A stretch of 9,969 nucleotides of DNA from Candidatus Izemoplasma sp. (GCA_007116205.1 SKIY01000115.1:1-9969); one strand, 5' to 3'. Numbered from the stretch's first letter, positions 1 to 7,702 are shown. Numbers and translations: made by a program. Notes: a model not told the origin generated them from the letters alone.

Positions 1-132
1 AGTCGGGCTTATTTCTTAAGCCGCGTAAGCGTAATTTTGATTTCCGGTTATATTTAACCTAGTGTTTTTACTTGCACAACCAAGGCATGCTTATCAAGCT
101 CTAACTACCCTGTCGAATCCAGAATCAACCCC
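1..132 (-). ncRNA. ssrA: tmRNA (transfer-messenger RNA), 5' part, cut by the window edge
   Basis: Reading the minus strand from 132, the RNA begins GGGGTTGATTCTGGATTCGA followed by CAGGG. This is the characteristic tmRNA 5' end: the acceptor strand and the D-loop-like part of the tRNA-like domain. About 75 bases on comes a TTAAATATAAC stretch, the conserved element just before the resume codon in Bacillus-type tmRNA. It is followed by a short reading frame ending in a hairpin that contains its stop codon (helix 5). tmRNA, charged with alanine and bound to SmpB, enters stalled ribosomes, replaces the broken mRNA and adds a degradation tag. The smpB gene lies upstream on the same strand, separated only by a permease gene. 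The remaining pseudoknots and the 3' tRNA half lie beyond position 1. It looks like an ordinary one-piece, non-permuted tmRNA. Confidence 0.95.
16..45 (-). other. tmRNA tag-peptide reading frame (resume codon to stop)
   Basis: The resume codon is GGA (45-43) and nine codons encode GNQNYAYAA before TAA at 18-16. With the alanine carried by tmRNA the tag would be AGNQNYAYAA. The frame was set by analogy with the Bacillus subtilis tmRNA, where GGC follows TTAAATATAACT. The YAYAA end fits the usual hydrophobic, alanine-terminated degron recognised by ClpXP-type proteases. The stop codon sits inside a 6-bp hairpin, GGCTTA/TAAGCC with loop AGAAA (6-22), matching helix 5 of known tmRNAs. Confidence 0.88.
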
Positions 133-140
133 ATATACAT

Positions 141-169
141 ATTATAACATGTTTCAACAAATATTAGAA
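141..169 (-). promoter_or_regulatory. Probable ssrA promoter
   Basis: A perfect TATAAT lies on the minus strand at 146-141, eight bases before the GGGG 5' end of tmRNA. A 17-bp spacer would put the -35 at 169-164 (TTCTAA), only 3/6 to consensus and overlapping the stop codon of the permease gene. The -10 is convincing; the -35 is weak. tmRNA can therefore be made independently of the upstream genes. Confidence 0.6.
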
Positions 170-910
170 TAAATTGAATATAGTATTAACACCCATAACC
201 AAAAGTAAACTGGCTATAACAATTTGGAAAATCCGTTCATTGATCCTGCTTTGAATTTTCATCCCTATCATGCCACCGATTAGCACCAAAGGCAAAAACA
301 GTAACACTTGTAAAAGCGTATTCGGTTCAAAACTTCCGTGGATTGTAAATGAGATGATACTTCCAACATTTAAGATAAAGAAAAACAATATTAACGATAA
401 CCGAAACTGTGCCTTTTTATAATCAGTGTTTGACAAATAAATCAATACAGGTATGCCCCCAACACCTATTAAAGTATTTAAGATACCCCCTGTGGCACCG
501 ACTGGTACAAAGAAGCGCTCAGGTTTTGGAATATGAAATTGAACTTTAAAAAGTTTATTAATCGCTGTAAAAATCAATAGCACCCCTAAAATAATTTGAA
601 ACGTACGCAAATCCATACGTTCTAACAAAAACCCGCTTAGTACCGCAGCGATAAACCCTGCAATTACTAAGTATCTTAAAGGATATAAAGCTTTTATCGT
701 TAAGTTTTTTTCTTTAACCAAAATAAAGATGTTTAATAGTAAGTTCAACGATACAATTAAAGGTCTAGTCGCTTCTGGGGATAAGAAAAATGCCGTAAGA
801 ATAGGGACAGCAAACAATGCAGTCCCAAAGCCTGTAATGCCTTTGATCGTTGCTGATAGCAACAAAATCAGGCTAATCCAAACAATCGTTTCGACAGTCA
901 TATCAAACAT
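164..910 (-). CDS. TauE/SafE-family membrane permease (sulfite/organosulfur-type exporter family)
   Basis: A 248-residue, very hydrophobic protein with about seven to eight predicted membrane spans. It has the two-fold repeat of the TauE/SafE (DUF81) family: the first signature is KGITGFGTALFAVPIL at residues 23-38 and the second is GATGGILNTLIGVGG at 138-152. Members of this family are plasma-membrane permeases linked to anions such as sulfite, sulfoacetate or taurine-derived compounds. The substrate here cannot be told from sequence. The length is normal for the family. The start ATG (910-908) overlaps the end of smpB by eight bases (ATGTTTGA) and lacks a clear ribosome binding site, so translation is probably coupled to smpB. 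A second Met, three codons in, is possible. The gene's last bases overlap the proposed -35 region of ssrA. No terminator is visible after it. Confidence 0.88.
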   Translation of the reverse strand: MFDMTVETIVWISLILLLSATIKGITGFGTALFAVPILTAFFLSPEATRPLIVSLNLLLNIFILVKEKNLTIKALYPLRYLVIAGFIAAVLSGFLLERMDLRTFQIILGVLLIFTAINKLFKVQFHIPKPERFFVPVGATGGILNTLIGVGGIPVLIYLSNTDYKKAQFRLSLILFFFILNVGSIISFTIHGSFEPNTLLQVLLFLPLVLIGGMIGMKIQSRINERIFQIVIASLLLVMGVNTIFNLF

Positions 911-1349
911 GTTGCTTCATGTTTTTTTCCATCCGACGTTTTACATCTTTTTCTTTGATGCTTTGGCGTTTATCGTGGAGTTTCTTACCTTTTGCTAAAG
1001 CGATTTCGATTTTACAAATACCTTTATCAATATATATCATTGTCGGTACCAACGTATAATTTTCTCGTTGGATTTTACTGCCCAATTTTACAATCTCACG
1101 TTTGTGCATTAAAAGCTTTCGCGTCCGTGTTTCATCATGATTGAACTGATTGGCTTGTTTGTATTTAGCAACATGCATATTAATAATAAATGCTTCATCA
1201 TTTTTAACCCTAACATGCGCATCTTTTATACTTACTTTTCCTTCACGAATCGACTTTATTTCTGTACCACGTAAAACAATACCCGCTTCAAAACGATCTT
1301 CAAGAAAATATAAATGACTCGCTTGTTTGTTTCTAGCAATAACATTCAC
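903..1349 (-). CDS. smpB: SsrA-binding protein SmpB
   Basis: At 148 residues this is full length for SmpB, the small basic protein that binds the tRNA-like domain of tmRNA and places it in the A site of stalled ribosomes. Family signatures are present: RNKQASHLYFLEDRFEAGI (6-24), the GTEIKSIREGKVSIKDA stretch (28-44), the LALAKGKKLHDKR-like motif near 117-128 and a lysine/arginine-rich C-terminal tail (131-148), which in other bacteria reads the empty mRNA channel. The start ATG is preceded by AGGAGGG, which overlaps the TAG stop of rnr, so the two genes are about 11 bp apart and clearly co-transcribed. The stop is TGA, which shows that UGA is a stop in this organism. ssrA lies about 770 bp downstream on the same strand. 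Confidence 0.98.
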   Translation of the reverse strand: MNVIARNKQASHLYFLEDRFEAGIVLRGTEIKSIREGKVSIKDAHVRVKNDEAFIINMHVAKYKQANQFNHDETRTRKLLMHKREIVKLGSKIQRENYTLVPTMIYIDKGICKIEIALAKGKKLHDKRQSIKEKDVKRRMEKNMKQHV

Positions 1350-1360
1350 GGGTAACCCTC

Positions 1361-3460
1361 CTAACGAATTTTAAAATCAATTTCTCCATCAAAGATGTTC
1401 GTACCTGTCACTTCTACAGTTACGGACTCCCCAATGCGATAAACACGCTTCTTACGTTCCCCAACTAAGATTAATAAATCTTCATTAAAGTTATAGTAAT
1501 CATCATCAAGTTCACTAATATGTACTAAGCCTTCAATCGTGTTTGGTAGTGACACATAAACCCCAAAAGATGTTACTGAAGAGATTGTCCCTTCAAATTT
1601 TTGACCGATGAATTGACTCATATACTCAGCCTTTTTCATGTCGAGGATGTCACGTTCTAACGCGATTGCTGAACGCTCTTTATCACTTGCTTGTTTCGCT
1701 ACTAACGGCATTGCAGTTTCATAATGTTTAATGATTTTTTCAGTTTGATTTTGTTTAAAGAAATATTCACGCAATAACCGATGAACAATTAAATCTGGAT
1801 ACCTTCTAATTGGCGAAGTGAAATGCGTGTAATGATCAAAAGCCAATCCAAAATGTCCAATATTACGTTCTGAATAAACCGCTTTTTGCATTGAGCGTAA
1901 CATCATTAAGTTAATGCCTTTTTCACTCGCCGTATCTTCGACTTTTTGCAACAGCTTCTGTAGTTCACGATGGGATATTTCTGATTTACCTTTAACTTTA
2001 AATCCTAACGCTTGAGACATTGTTAATAATTTCTCAAGTTTTTCTTCTTTTGGTTGTTCATGAATGCGGTAAATAAACGGCAGTGATAACCAATGCACAT
2101 GCTCAGCGACAACTTGATTAGCAATTAACATGAACTCTTCAATAATTTTTTCACTTTCACCGCGTTCAACCAAACTCACATCAACCGCTCTTCCAGCTTT
2201 ATCTAAATGAATCATTGGTTCATCAGTTTCAAAATGGATACTGCCTTTTTCGGTGCGCTTAGTACGTAAAATTTTCGCTAAATCTGCCATCGTAAAAAAC
2301 ATTGATTTTAACGATTTATATTCTTTTTGAAGCGCTTCATCATTATTAAGTATTTTATTAACCTTCGTATATGTCATGCGCGCTTTCGAACGAATTACAC
2401 TAGGAAAAATATGGTGTTCCTTAATCGTCCCGTTTTTAGTAATATGCATTTCGCAACTCACTGCCAAACGATCAACACCAGGCATTAATGAACAAAGATT
2501 GTTCGATAAGTTTTCTGGCAACATCGGAATAACCCGATCGACTAAATAAATACTCGTTCCGCGTTTATACGCTTCTTTATCTAATAGACTATCTTCACTT
2601 ACATAATGTGATACATCGGCAATATGAACACCTAAATAGTACGTATCTTCATCAATTTCGTAAACTTCTATCGCATCATCAAAATCTTTTGCCGTTTCCC
2701 CATCAATCGTAATGATTGTGTGATCACGATAATCCTTACGGTTTTGATAATCTGCAGGGTTGATTTTTTGGTATTGCTCAGCCTCATTAAGCACAGCTTT
2801 AGGGAAGGCTGGATCAACATTATGTTTTAATATTTTACTTAAAATATCGACACCAGCTTGGTTCATATGCCCAATAATATGCACTATTTCAACTTCAATA
2901 ATCCCGCGATGTGCATAGCGCGTAATCGTGGCTTGCACTTTATCGTGTTCTTTAGCACCATTTAAACCGTTTTTTCTAATCAATATACGGTGTTTAATAT
3001 TTTGTTCATCACTAATTACTTCATAACGATTTCCACGCTTGATAACCGTTCCAATCAGCATTGATAAATGGCGTTCTAATACCCGCTTTACATCGCCTTC
3101 TTTACGAAGCCCGCGTTTGCTTTTTTCAACCTTGACTAAAACGCGATCTTTATGCATCGCGTCTTTCAATTTATTAGGTGCGATATATAAATCGTCCCCA
3201 TCTTCATCATCCAAACTTAAAAACGCAAACCCTTTATCTTTAACATCTAAAACACCTGTACGATATGTTGTATGACGAATGTGTTGGTAACGGTGTTTTT
3301 CATCAAGAATAATTTTTGCCTCATCTGTCAAAGCATTTAAACTTTTGACAAGCGCTTTAAACGAATCACTGTCTTTCGCTTCAAAAATATCGCTTAATGC
3401 TTCAGCAGTAAACTTTTTCTCTGATTCAGATAACAAAAAGTTTTCAATTCTCTCTTTCAT
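1361..3460 (-). CDS. rnr: Ribonuclease R (3'-5' exoribonuclease, RNB family)
   Basis: This enzyme digests structured RNA processively from the 3' end and removes defective mRNA during trans-translation. Numbering from the Met at 3460 (699 residues), the N-terminal winged-helix region covers about 1-65, cold-shock/OB domains about 66-200, and the RNB catalytic domain roughly 245-575. Its IDGETAKDFDDA motif supplies the metal-binding aspartates D253, D259, D261 and D262. Further on is HFGLAFDHYTHFTSPIRRYP, the conserved RNB motif. An S1 domain (GQKFEGTISSVTSFGVYV onward) fills 619-699. The ATG at 3460 is preferred over one four codons upstream (3472) because AGGGG lies four bases before it. The protein ends right after S1, without the long lysine-rich tail of the Escherichia coli enzyme. 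It is followed at once by smpB, as in many Bacillota. Confidence 0.97.
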   Translation of the reverse strand: MKERIENFLLSESEKKFTAEALSDIFEAKDSDSFKALVKSLNALTDEAKIILDEKHRYQHIRHTTYRTGVLDVKDKGFAFLSLDDEDGDDLYIAPNKLKDAMHKDRVLVKVEKSKRGLRKEGDVKRVLERHLSMLIGTVIKRGNRYEVISDEQNIKHRILIRKNGLNGAKEHDKVQATITRYAHRGIIEVEIVHIIGHMNQAGVDILSKILKHNVDPAFPKAVLNEAEQYQKINPADYQNRKDYRDHTIITIDGETAKDFDDAIEVYEIDEDTYYLGVHIADVSHYVSEDSLLDKEAYKRGTSIYLVDRVIPMLPENLSNNLCSLMPGVDRLAVSCEMHITKNGTIKEHHIFPSVIRSKARMTYTKVNKILNNDEALQKEYKSLKSMFFTMADLAKILRTKRTEKGSIHFETDEPMIHLDKAGRAVDVSLVERGESEKIIEEFMLIANQVVAEHVHWLSLPFIYRIHEQPKEEKLEKLLTMSQALGFKVKGKSEISHRELQKLLQKVEDTASEKGINLMMLRSMQKAVYSERNIGHFGLAFDHYTHFTSPIRRYPDLIVHRLLREYFFKQNQTEKIIKHYETAMPLVAKQASDKERSAIALERDILDMKKAEYMSQFIGQKFEGTISSVTSFGVYVSLPNTIEGLVHISELDDDYYNFNEDLLILVGERKKRVYRIGESVTVEVTGTNIFDGEIDFKIR

Positions 3461-3474
3461 AATTCCCCTCATTT

Positions 3475-3498
3475 CTTAGTGAAAAAAAGAACACTAAG
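3475..3498 (-). promoter_or_regulatory. Alternative hairpin in the secG-rnr gap, competing with the terminator
   Basis: On the minus strand, CTTAGTG (3498-3492) can pair perfectly with CACTAAG (3481-3475) around a 10-base U-rich loop. This 7-bp stem uses the loop and 3' arm of the terminator hairpin, so the two structures cannot form together. It ends 14 bases before the rnr start codon. The pairing is seen directly; a regulatory role is inference. Confidence 0.4.
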
Positions 3499-3508
3499 CA
3501 GTGTTCTT
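3482..3508 (-). terminator. Rho-independent terminator after secG
   Basis: The minus strand reads AAGAACAC (3508-3501), a 6-base loop, then GTGTTCTT (3494-3487), followed by a run of T (down to 3482). The 8-bp stem begins inside the secG stop codon. Its position upstream of rnr suggests that only some transcripts continue from secG into rnr, or that rnr has another promoter. Confidence 0.8.
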
Positions 3509-3728
3509 AAGCCATCATAGCCCAAATGGCTAATGCGATAAAGAGTGTAGCGACAACGGCGGTAGTACGTGTTAAAAACAGTTCAAAGCCGCGTTGCTTT
3601 TGATTTGAGAAAAGCTCTGACTTTTCACCACTAAAAGCGCTTTGTATGTTATCTTTTGAACTTTGTGCAACCACCAACGTGATAAGCATAATTGCAACGA
3701 TAAGCAATAATATATGTTGAATTCCCAT
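3507..3728 (-). CDS. secG: Preprotein translocase subunit SecG
   Basis: A 73-residue protein with the SecG pattern: an N-terminal membrane span (about 4-21), a polar loop containing ELFSNQKQRGFELFLTRTTA (about 38-57) and a second span (about 54-72). The K-x-RG-x-E-x-x-L-x-R motif before the second span is typical. SecG joins SecY and SecE in the plasma-membrane Sec channel and assists SecA-driven export. GGAGG, eight bases before the ATG, supports the start; this ribosome binding site overlaps the last codons of the upstream exchanger gene (4 bp gap), so the two are co-transcribed. A terminator starts in its stop codon. The secG-rnr-smpB order is a conserved cluster in Gram-positive bacteria. 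Confidence 0.95.
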   Translation of the reverse strand: MGIQHILLLIVAIMLITLVVAQSSKDNIQSAFSGEKSELFSNQKQRGFELFLTRTTAVVATLFIALAIWAMMA

Positions 3729-3732
3729 TTAA

Positions 3733-4749
3733 CTAACCTCCAATGCTAAACGCAATATAAATGATATAAGCTATAATAATACATATACTTGGTAACGCAT
3801 AAAGCAGTTTATGCGTTTGCGGCTTGCGTTTCAAAGCCACCAATAACATTATAGAGTTTATAAGCCCTAAAATCAAGAGCAAAGAAAGATTTTTACTCAA
3901 GCCTGGGTCTTCCGCAACACCTTGATAAATATGGTTTCTAACATTAATAAAATCCACAACACTAATAATCATCATATTAAAAATATTCGAGCCTAAAATA
4001 TTCCCAAGCGCAACATCATAATTTTTAACTCTAAACAAATAAATAACAGCGGTCAGTTCTGGCAAACTGGTCGCTACCCCTAAAAAGATAGCACCAGAAA
4101 AACTTGCGCTTAAATTGAGTTTAATCGATAAATCATTGGTGATAACGGTCACATAATAACTTGTAACAACAACGACAACCGCCCAAAAAGCAAAGCTATA
4201 TAAAATACGCTTAAGGCTTAGTTTTGATGTTCCAAGCTTTTCTTGTGGCAATTCATCGTTCATACTCTTAAGTGAGATCACATAAACAATAATAATTAAT
4301 AGCGATATAACACTAAATGCAATGCCAATCCGAATATCAAAAGTCCCATACCCTAAGTTACTAATTCGAGATAGCAACATCGGCAATAAAAAAATCACAT
4401 ACATCATAATAATTAAACTATTCGTTTTAACACCGGTCTTTGTTTTATTAAAAAATAGATGTTTAATAAAAATCAAATCAACAACCGCTAATATTAACAA
4501 GTTAAATAAGTTCGATCCAAAAACATTCCCAAACGCAAGCCCGGGTTCATCAAGTACAATCGTTGATGTAATGCTCGTAATGAACTCAGGAAGGCTTGTT
4601 ACCGTTGCAAGCATGACACCGCCAATTAAAGCACCACTAATTTTAGTCTTTTTATCCAACTCGTTGACAAAATGCGACGCTCTCGTCGTCGCTAATACCG
4701 TTAAAATTGCTAATCCTAAATACAACAATACAACAACCGTCAAACTCAT
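3733..4749 (-). CDS. Sodium/calcium exchanger family (CaCA) membrane protein, YrbG-like
   Basis: A 338-residue membrane protein with about ten spans and the internal duplication of the Ca2+:cation antiporter superfamily. The alpha-1 repeat has ATVTSLPEFITS (48-59) and GNVFGSNLFN (74-83). The alpha-2 repeat has GVATSLPELTAV (224-235) and GNILGSNIFN (249-258). The acidic residues E55 and E231 are the expected ion-binding pair. The family exchanges Ca2+ or other cations for Na+ or H+; the actual ions here are unknown. The ATG follows AAGGTAAGGTG at suitable spacing. A TATAAT promoter lies about 47 bases upstream, and secG follows after 4 bp, so the transporter heads a two-gene unit. Its link to secretion is probably only positional. 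Confidence 0.93.
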   Translation of the reverse strand: MSLTVVVLLYLGLAILTVLATTRASHFVNELDKKTKISGALIGGVMLATVTSLPEFITSITSTIVLDEPGLAFGNVFGSNLFNLLILAVVDLIFIKHLFFNKTKTGVKTNSLIIMMYVIFLLPMLLSRISNLGYGTFDIRIGIAFSVISLLIIIVYVISLKSMNDELPQEKLGTSKLSLKRILYSFAFWAVVVVVTSYYVTVITNDLSIKLNLSASFSGAIFLGVATSLPELTAVIYLFRVKNYDVALGNILGSNIFNMMIISVVDFINVRNHIYQGVAEDPGLSKNLSLLLILGLINSIMLLVALKRKPQTHKLLYALPSICIIIAYIIYIAFSIGG

Positions 4750-4795
4750 AAAACACCTTACCTTATGTCAAAATAACGTGATGCTCGTTAACACT

Positions 4796-4804
4796 ATTAT
4801 AGCA
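4796..4804 (-). promoter_or_regulatory. Extended -10 promoter for the exchanger-secG unit
   Basis: The minus strand carries TGCTATAAT at 4804-4796, a perfect -10 with the TGn extension. No good -35 is present: TTGTAT lies at 15-bp spacing and GATTGT at 17. The expected transcript start near 4789 gives a leader of about 40 bases. The promoter lies just after the eno terminator, so it starts a new transcription unit. Confidence 0.7.
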
Positions 4805-4835
4805 AAATTTCACGATATACAATCATTAATTCAAG

Positions 4836-4859
4836 AAAAAACCTGCCCGTAGGCAGGTT
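4836..4859 (-). terminator. Rho-independent terminator after eno
   Basis: On the minus strand AACCTGCC (4859-4852) and GGCAGGTT (4847-4840) form an 8-bp GC-rich stem around TACG, giving a C(UACG)G tetraloop of the very stable UNCG type. A T-run follows (4841-4836). It begins three bases after the eno stop codon and closes the gpmI-eno unit. Confidence 0.93.
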
Positions 4860-4861
4860 CA

Positions 4862-6148
4862 CTATTTTAAATTATAAAATGAAGCTTTTCCTAAGTATTT
4901 TGCATTGCGTCCAAGTTCATCTTCAATGCGTAACAATTGGTTGTATTTAGCAATACGGTCGGTACGTGAAAGCGACCCTGTTTTAATTTGTCCTGCGTTT
5001 GTAGCGACGGCAATATCTGCGATTGTTGAATCTTCAGTTTCACCACTACGGTGTGAAATAACCGCTGTGTAACCAGCTTGTTTTGCCATTTCAATCGCAT
5101 CAAATGTTTCTGTCAATGTTCCAATTTGATTCACTTTGATTAAAATACTGTTTCCAATACCTGATGCAATCCCTTTGCGCAGTTTCTCAGTATTTGTTAC
5201 AAATAAATCATCACCGACAAGTTGAATTTTATCGCCAAGTTTTTCGGTTAAAATCTTCCACCCGTCCCAGTCATTTTCATCTAGACCATCTTCAATTGAA
5301 ACAATTGGATATTTATCTACCAATTCACTATAAAAATTCGTGAGTTCTTCTGCTGTCATCATTTTATTTTCACCAGCTAAATTATACGCGTTTTTATCTT
5401 TTACATAAAACTCGCTTGAAGCAACATCCATTGCCAATACAATATCTTTTCCTGCTTCATATCCTGCTGCTTTAATAGACGCCATAATAACTTCTAAAGC
5501 CTCTTCATTCGATGATAAATCTGGTGCAAAACCACCTTCATCACCAACGGCAGTATTTAACCCTTTATCTTTCAACACTTTTTTTAGTGCATGGAACACT
5601 TCAGCACCCATTCGCAGTGCTTCTTTAAAGCTTGGTGCACCTACTGGCATAATCATAAACTCTTGAAAATCCACCGTATTATCAGCATGTGAACCCCCGT
5701 TAATAATGTTCATCATTGGTGTTGGTAATGTTTTCGCATTAAAACCACCAAGATATGCATAAAGTGGTAATCCAGTATATTCTGCGGCGGCACGAGCACA
5801 AGCCATCGAAACACCTAAAATTGCATTCGCACCCAGTTTACCTTTGTTTTTGGTTCCGTCTAAATCAATCATTAACTGATCGATTAAGACTTGTTCTGTA
5901 ACGTCATAACCAACGAGTGCTGGTGCAATAATTTCATTGACGTTATCGACTGCTTTTTGAACACCTTTTCCTAAATACCTTTTTTCATTATCTCGCAGTT
6001 CAACTGCTTCATGTTCCCCTGTTGAAGCACCACTTGGTACCAACGCGCGTCCGAACGCACCTGCGTCTGTATAAACCTCAACTTCAATGGTTGGGTTTCC
6101 TCTTGAATCCATCACTTCTCTTGCATAAATATCACTAATATAAGGCAT
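4862..6148 (-). CDS. eno: Enolase (phosphopyruvate hydratase)
   Basis: A cytoplasmic glycolytic enzyme converting 2-phosphoglycerate to phosphoenolpyruvate. Its 428 residues are the usual length. The catalytic and Mg2+ residues are all present: E204 in VGDEGGFAPD, D241 in AMDVASSE, E286 in SIEDGL, D313 in VGDDLF, the base K338 in LIKVNQIGT, H366-R367-S368 in the SHRSGETED signature, and K389. The flexible-loop histidine is H154 in GGSHADN. The start is backed by AGGAGA six bases upstream. It follows gpmI by 36 bp with no terminator between, so the two consecutive glycolytic steps are probably on one mRNA. A strong terminator lies directly after the stop. Confidence 0.99.
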   Translation of the reverse strand: MPYISDIYAREVMDSRGNPTIEVEVYTDAGAFGRALVPSGASTGEHEAVELRDNEKRYLGKGVQKAVDNVNEIIAPALVGYDVTEQVLIDQLMIDLDGTKNKGKLGANAILGVSMACARAAAEYTGLPLYAYLGGFNAKTLPTPMMNIINGGSHADNTVDFQEFMIMPVGAPSFKEALRMGAEVFHALKKVLKDKGLNTAVGDEGGFAPDLSSNEEALEVIMASIKAAGYEAGKDIVLAMDVASSEFYVKDKNAYNLAGENKMMTAEELTNFYSELVDKYPIVSIEDGLDENDWDGWKILTEKLGDKIQLVGDDLFVTNTEKLRKGIASGIGNSILIKVNQIGTLTETFDAIEMAKQAGYTAVISHRSGETEDSTIADIAVATNAGQIKTGSLSRTDRIAKYNQLLRIEDELGRNAKYLGKASFYNLK

Positions 6149-6184
6149 CTAATCTCTCCTAACAAAATTTATTTTTTTAAATAC

Positions 6185-7702
6185 TTACTTCTTAATTAAT
6201 AACGATTTCCCTGTCATTGCCGCTGGTTGTGAAACCTCCAAGTATGCCAACATCGTTGGCGCAATATCACCTAATTTTCCTTCATCGCGAATATCAATAG
6301 CGTCATCAGTAATTGTGATAGGGACTAAACTAGATGTATGTGCAGTATGAATGCCACCTTCTGGGTCAAGCATCTTCTCAGCATTCCCATGATCAGCGGT
6401 AATAATGGCTACACCACCCATATCGATAATTTTGTCGACGACCTTTCCAACGCATTCATCTGTCACTTCAACTGCTTTTACTGCAGCGCTAATAACACCG
6501 GTATGGCCAACCATATCACAGTTAGCGTAGTTTAAAACAATGGCGTCATGACGATTCTTATCTAATTCATCCATGACTTTATCGGTCACTTCATACGCGC
6601 TCATCTCAGGTTTCATATCATAAGTCGCAACCTTTGGTGAAGGGACTAAAATACGTGTACTACCTTCTATTTCTTTATCTTCACCACCATCAAAGAAAAA
6701 TGTAACATGGGCATACTTTTCAGTTTCTGCAATCCGTAATTGTTTTTTGCCGGCTTTACTTAAAACTTCACCAAACATATCGTCTAGCGTTTGAAGACCA
6801 TAAGCAATACTCCCTTTTACATCTTCATGATAATGCATTGTCGAAACAAAATGCAAGTTTTTAAATGTTTTTGGGTTAGTAATTTCTGTCGTAGACGGAT
6901 TCGTTAGCGCTTTACTTAACTGAATCGCACGATCAGGTCTAAAGTTCATAAAAATGATGGCATCATCATCTTTAATCACACCTGCACGATCAACACTAAA
7001 CGGTTTAACAAACTCATCAACTACACCTGCTTCATAAGAAGCTTCAACACCACGCACCGCAGATTCAGCTTGCAAGCCTTTCGCTTCCGTTAAAATGTCG
7101 TAAGCAAGCTGTGTACGCGTGTAATTTTTATCTCGATCCATCGCGTAATAACGACCATGAACACTTGCAATAGTTCCCTCATTAATTGATTTCATATGTG
7201 CTTGTAGTTCTTTAATATACGTTAGTGCAGATTGGGGTGGTACATCTCTACCATCTAAATAGGCATGCACATAAACAGTATCAACATCTGCTTTTTTCGC
7301 AGCATCAATCATCGCTTTAAAGTGATCAATGTGTGAATGCACACCACCGTCACTTAAAAGCCCCATAACATGGAGTGATGAATGATGCTTATTAACATGT
7401 TTAAACGCTGCTTGATACGCTTCATTCGTAAAAAAATCACCATCTTCAATACTTTTATGAATACGTGTTAAAGATTGATAAACAATCCGTCCGCCACCTA
7501 AATTCATATGTCCAACTTCTGAATTTCCCATTTGTCCCTCGGGCAATCCCACAGCCAACCCTGAAGCTTGTAATGTTTTCGTTGGATATTTTTTCATCAA
7601 ACGGTCTAAATTTGGTGTTTTAGCTAAGCTCACAGCGTTACCTGCACCTGCATCAGCTAATCCTAGACCATCCATAATAATTAATGCTACTGGTTTTTTC
7701 AT
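6185..7702 (-). CDS. gpmI: 2,3-bisphosphoglycerate-independent phosphoglycerate mutase
   Basis: This enzyme interconverts 3- and 2-phosphoglycerate using two Mn2+ ions and a phosphoserine; its product feeds the next gene's enzyme, enolase. At 505 residues it is full length. Visible active-site elements: D11 in IIMDGLG, nucleophile S61 in GQMGNSEVGH, H122 in DGGVHSH, the DGRD motif at 150-153, GRYYAMDRD near 183-191, RPDR near 255-258, K329 in ETEKYAHVT, D396/H400 in NCDMVGH, D437/H438 in TADHGN and H455 in HTAHTS. The start ATG has GAGGTG four bases upstream. A -10 box at 7743-7738 gives a short leader of about 29 bases. A cre-like site lies about 57 bp upstream of the likely transcript start, shared with the divergent maltosyltransferase gene. 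Confidence 0.99.
   Translation of the reverse strand: MKKPVALIIMDGLGLADAGAGNAVSLAKTPNLDRLMKKYPTKTLQASGLAVGLPEGQMGNSEVGHMNLGGGRIVYQSLTRIHKSIEDGDFFTNEAYQAAFKHVNKHHSSLHVMGLLSDGGVHSHIDHFKAMIDAAKKADVDTVYVHAYLDGRDVPPQSALTYIKELQAHMKSINEGTIASVHGRYYAMDRDKNYTRTQLAYDILTEAKGLQAESAVRGVEASYEAGVVDEFVKPFSVDRAGVIKDDDAIIFMNFRPDRAIQLSKALTNPSTTEITNPKTFKNLHFVSTMHYHEDVKGSIAYGLQTLDDMFGEVLSKAGKKQLRIAETEKYAHVTFFFDGGEDKEIEGSTRILVPSPKVATYDMKPEMSAYEVTDKVMDELDKNRHDAIVLNYANCDMVGHTGVISAAVKAVEVTDECVGKVVDKIIDMGGVAIITADHGNAEKMLDPEGGIHTAHTSSLVPITITDDAIDIRDEGKLGDIAPTMLAYLEVSQPAAMTGKSLLIKK

Noticed and set aside
4322..4852. A 176-codon open frame on the plus strand opposite the cation exchanger gene.
   Set aside because: It is antisense to a well-conserved membrane protein gene, shows no recognisable domain, and reads through the promoter and most of the eno terminator. 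It is a shadow of the real gene.
903..7702. Possible mycoplasma code (UGA as tryptophan).
   Set aside because: smpB ends at TGA, and tryptophans checked in conserved positions are TGG.
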